The translations under genes were made by a program, and so were the position numbers. A stretch of DNA of 64,000 bases from contig JAZNVL010000050.1 of the NCBI GenBank assembly GCA_045592785.1, positions 30,850 through 94,849 of the forward strand, written 5' to 3'. This DNA comes from RGIG8244 sp045592785. GTDB lineage: Bacteria > Verrucomicrobiota > Lentisphaeria > Victivallales > UBA1829. Every line of letters starts with the position of its first letter. Position 1 is the stretch's first letter. Positions 62,377 through 64,000 of the stretch are shown here, piece by piece. The notes beneath the pieces are model-generated. The model had not been told where the DNA came from. It did not search any database and worked only from the letters and a program-made list of their open reading frames with translations.

Positions 62377-63759
62377 ATGGCAGATTTATACACAGATGCT
62401 GTCGTCAACTTCAACGAAAAAACAGGAAAACTCCGCCACGAACTCCATGGCTGCAACTCCTGTCCCGCTCTCTCATCACGCAGTCTCATCCAGTTCGATG
62501 ACGAATTCCGCAAAATGAATTTCTGGGGAACCAGAACCCATGACTGGGCTCTCTGGAACAGCGGACAGCGTATGGTGGATACCCACTTCATCTTCCCTCT
62601 GATGCACCTGGATCCCGCCGACCCGAAGAACTATTACTTCAAGGCGACAGATGATATCATCAAACTGGCGCACGGCTGCAATATGCGCGTGTTCTACCGT
62701 ATGGGAACCAGTATCGAACACTCCGCCGCAGGCAGCACCAGTCCGGAAGGACATTACAACACCCACATGCCCGAAGATACCGAAAAATACGCCGAAGTCC
62801 TGGCGGCGATCATCCGTCACTACACAAAAGGCTGGGCAGATGGTTTCGAATACGAAGACATGAAATACTGGGAAATCTGGAATGAACCGGACCTGGGCGG
62901 ACAGATGTGGTGCGGCGATTACGATCAGTTCGCAAAATTCTTCGCCATCGTCTGCAAACGGCTCAAAACGGAATTCCCCGAACTCAAAATCGGCGGCCCC
63001 GCGCTCACTTGGATGAACTTCGATCTCTGCGAAAAGATCCTCGACGAATGTAAAAAGGTCGATGTGGTCCCCGACTTCATCTCCTGGCACCGGTACACCA
63101 GCGATGTGCAGCTCATGCTCGATCAGCCCAAAGAATTCCGGAAATTCCTGGACGACCGCGGGTTCACAAAAACCGAACTCTGCATGAACGAATGGCATTA
63201 TATCGTCTCATGGGATGGTGTCCAGTCTTCCGCTTCCTACGACCTGCGTATCCGCGCCATGAGTGGTCCCTGCGGTATGTTCGGGATCGACTCCGCCTGC
63301 TTCAATTTGGCAGTCCTTTCCGGTTGGCAGGATGGCCCCCTGGATTCCGCGTATTACTACGGTGCCGCGCTGGATGGCACATGGGGTTTCCGCGATGAAT
63401 TCCGGCGGGAACACGCCAACAGCTACTCCATGAAGATGTTCGGAAGACTGCTGGACGAAGCCGATGAAAAAGTCAAAGCCGATGTCTGCCAGAGCGGATT
63501 CACACGCACCGTTTATGTCCTGGCTGCCATGGCGAAAAACGGCAAAGACGGCAAAATGCTGGTCACGGACTATCGTGGTGCGAGCGAAACGCTGGAAATC
63601 GAAGTCGAGGGCATGGAAAACGCAAAAGATGTTTCCGCCATCCTGCTGGATAAGGAACACAATCTGAGCCCGGTCCCGGTGATCTGGAAAGAAAACCGGC
63701 TGACTCTGCTCAAGAACTACAACGGTTCCGCGGCATTCTACATCACATTCAAGAACTGA
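62377..63759 (+). CDS. Cytosolic clan GH-A glycoside hydrolase, GH39-like
   Basis: This is a 460-residue TIM-barrel hydrolase without a signal peptide. Glu170 in WNEPD is the acid/base. Glu272 in ELCMNEWHY is the likely nucleophile, a pair typical of clan GH-A families such as GH39. A C-terminal beta domain follows (EVEGMENAKDV, LLDKEHN). It would act on oligosaccharides taken into the cell, probably xyloside or related sugars, but the substrate is not certain. The start is ATG 62377, because the preceding frame runs through promoter sequence. It is controlled, by position, from the divergent AraC regulator. Confidence 0.85.
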   Translation: MADLYTDAVVNFNEKTGKLRHELHGCNSCPALSSRSLIQFDDEFRKMNFWGTRTHDWALWNSGQRMVDTHFIFPLMHLDPADPKNYYFKATDDIIKLAHGCNMRVFYRMGTSIEHSAAGSTSPEGHYNTHMPEDTEKYAEVLAAIIRHYTKGWADGFEYEDMKYWEIWNEPDLGGQMWCGDYDQFAKFFAIVCKRLKTEFPELKIGGPALTWMNFDLCEKILDECKKVDVVPDFISWHRYTSDVQLMLDQPKEFRKFLDDRGFTKTELCMNEWHYIVSWDGVQSSASYDLRIRAMSGPCGMFGIDSACFNLAVLSGWQDGPLDSAYYYGAALDGTWGFRDEFRREHANSYSMKMFGRLLDEADEKVKADVCQSGFTRTVYVLAAMAKNGKDGKMLVTDYRGASETLEIEVEGMENAKDVSAILLDKEHNLSPVPVIWKENRLTLLKNYNGSAAFYITFKN

Positions 63760-63783
63760 ATTTGAATCGGTTTCATACCAAAG

Positions 63784-63821
63784 AACTGCGCCGGATTCTT
63801 ACGCGTCCTGCGCAGTTTTTT
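63784..63821 (+). terminator. Intrinsic terminator after glycoside hydrolase
   Basis: AACTGCGC (63784-63791) pairs with GCGCAGTT (63810-63817), extended by GGA/TCC after one mismatch, and TTTTTT overlaps the end. Confidence 0.8.
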
Positions 63822-63911
63822 CTGTGTATTGATCCCTATTTTCTTTTTCGTTCCTTTTTACGGTGAATTGCAAAATTAAATGCACTTTTGTGAATTTTGA
63901 AGAGAGACAAA

Positions 63912-63984
63912 GTGCGTTTAGTCTTACAAAGGTTTTTTCATGGATCATAATGGCTTCTTTTTGTGCGTTTACTATTACAAAAGG
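63912..63984 (+). repeat. Direct repeat upstream of the next gene
   Basis: GTGCGTTTAGTCTTACAAAGG (63912-63932) and a near copy with TTACAAAAGG (63963-63984) lie 51 bp apart. The 240-bp stretch to the window end holds no gene. The repeats may be a regulator site for a gene beyond the edge. Confidence 0.45.
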
Positions 63985-64000
63985 ATTGTAAAATCTTATA

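Overview
The window is a dense Gram-negative bacterial chromosome segment of moderate GC with AT-rich spacers. It has 45 protein genes (the first cut by the window edge), one tRNA and no insertion sequences, phage genes or CRISPR arrays. Outer-membrane functions (WaaG-like glycosyltransferase, LolA-like carrier, AsmA-like protein, lipoproteins), a GntR regulator with a LacI-type sensor domain, AraC regulators and a large adhesin-like repeat protein suggest the Planctomycetes-Verrucomicrobia-Chlamydiae group. Lentisphaerota (Victivallis-like) is my best guess from general impression; no marker-gene search was possible. Most promoters follow one pattern, TTGAAA/TTGACA - 16 or 17 bp - TATATT.

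Layout. 1-8.8 kb: partial AraC regulator, pheA-ABC ATPase-site-2 protease operon, lipoprotein-hisI-murB/ddl fusion operon, gltA, and an RRM protein with a repetitive Arg-rich tail. 8.8-17.3 kb: argD-argF-comEC, serA-folK, aroE and a GntR/LacI-type regulator with a palindromic operator. 17.7-22.5 kb: a 1581-residue repeat protein without a signal peptide. 22.7-27.7 kb: a six-gene translationally coupled operon of fatty-acid-like enzymes with a B12-type radical SAM protein and a glycosyltransferase. 27.7-42.4 kb: carB with an ArnT-like membrane protein, tRNA-Glu, a second membrane protein, a DUF1846 protein, and an operon of a 29-residue COX24-like protein, a TPR protein and an AsmA-like protein. 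42.4-48.2 kb: a second fatty-acid-like operon (KR, CrtI-like oxidoreductase, KS, ACP, acyltransferase, AMP ligase). 48.4-54.2 kb: FHA-kinase, rpmF-plsX-fabH and efp-epmA-waaG. 55.3-61.2 kb: a third operon (radical SAM/SPASM fused to a hot-dog domain, LolA-like, MMPL exporter, metallo-beta-lactamase-fold protein, lipoprotein). 61.3-64 kb: AraC regulator divergent from a clan GH-A glycoside hydrolase.

Most interesting content: the three operons at 22.7-27.7, 42.4-48.2 and 55.3-61.2 kb together hold almost every part of an aryl-polyene-type pathway (ligase, ACP, ketosynthases, ketoreductase, hot-dog dehydratases, thioesterase, acyltransferase, glycosyltransferase, LolA, MMPL, lipoprotein). They lack a recognisable aromatic ammonia lyase and add two different radical SAM enzymes plus a phytoene-desaturase-like enzyme. 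I infer an undescribed modified polyene or polycyclic acyl lipid that is exported to the outer membrane. The radical SAM/FabF/FabZ/desaturase combination resembles the candidate ladderane-lipid clusters proposed for anammox bacteria.
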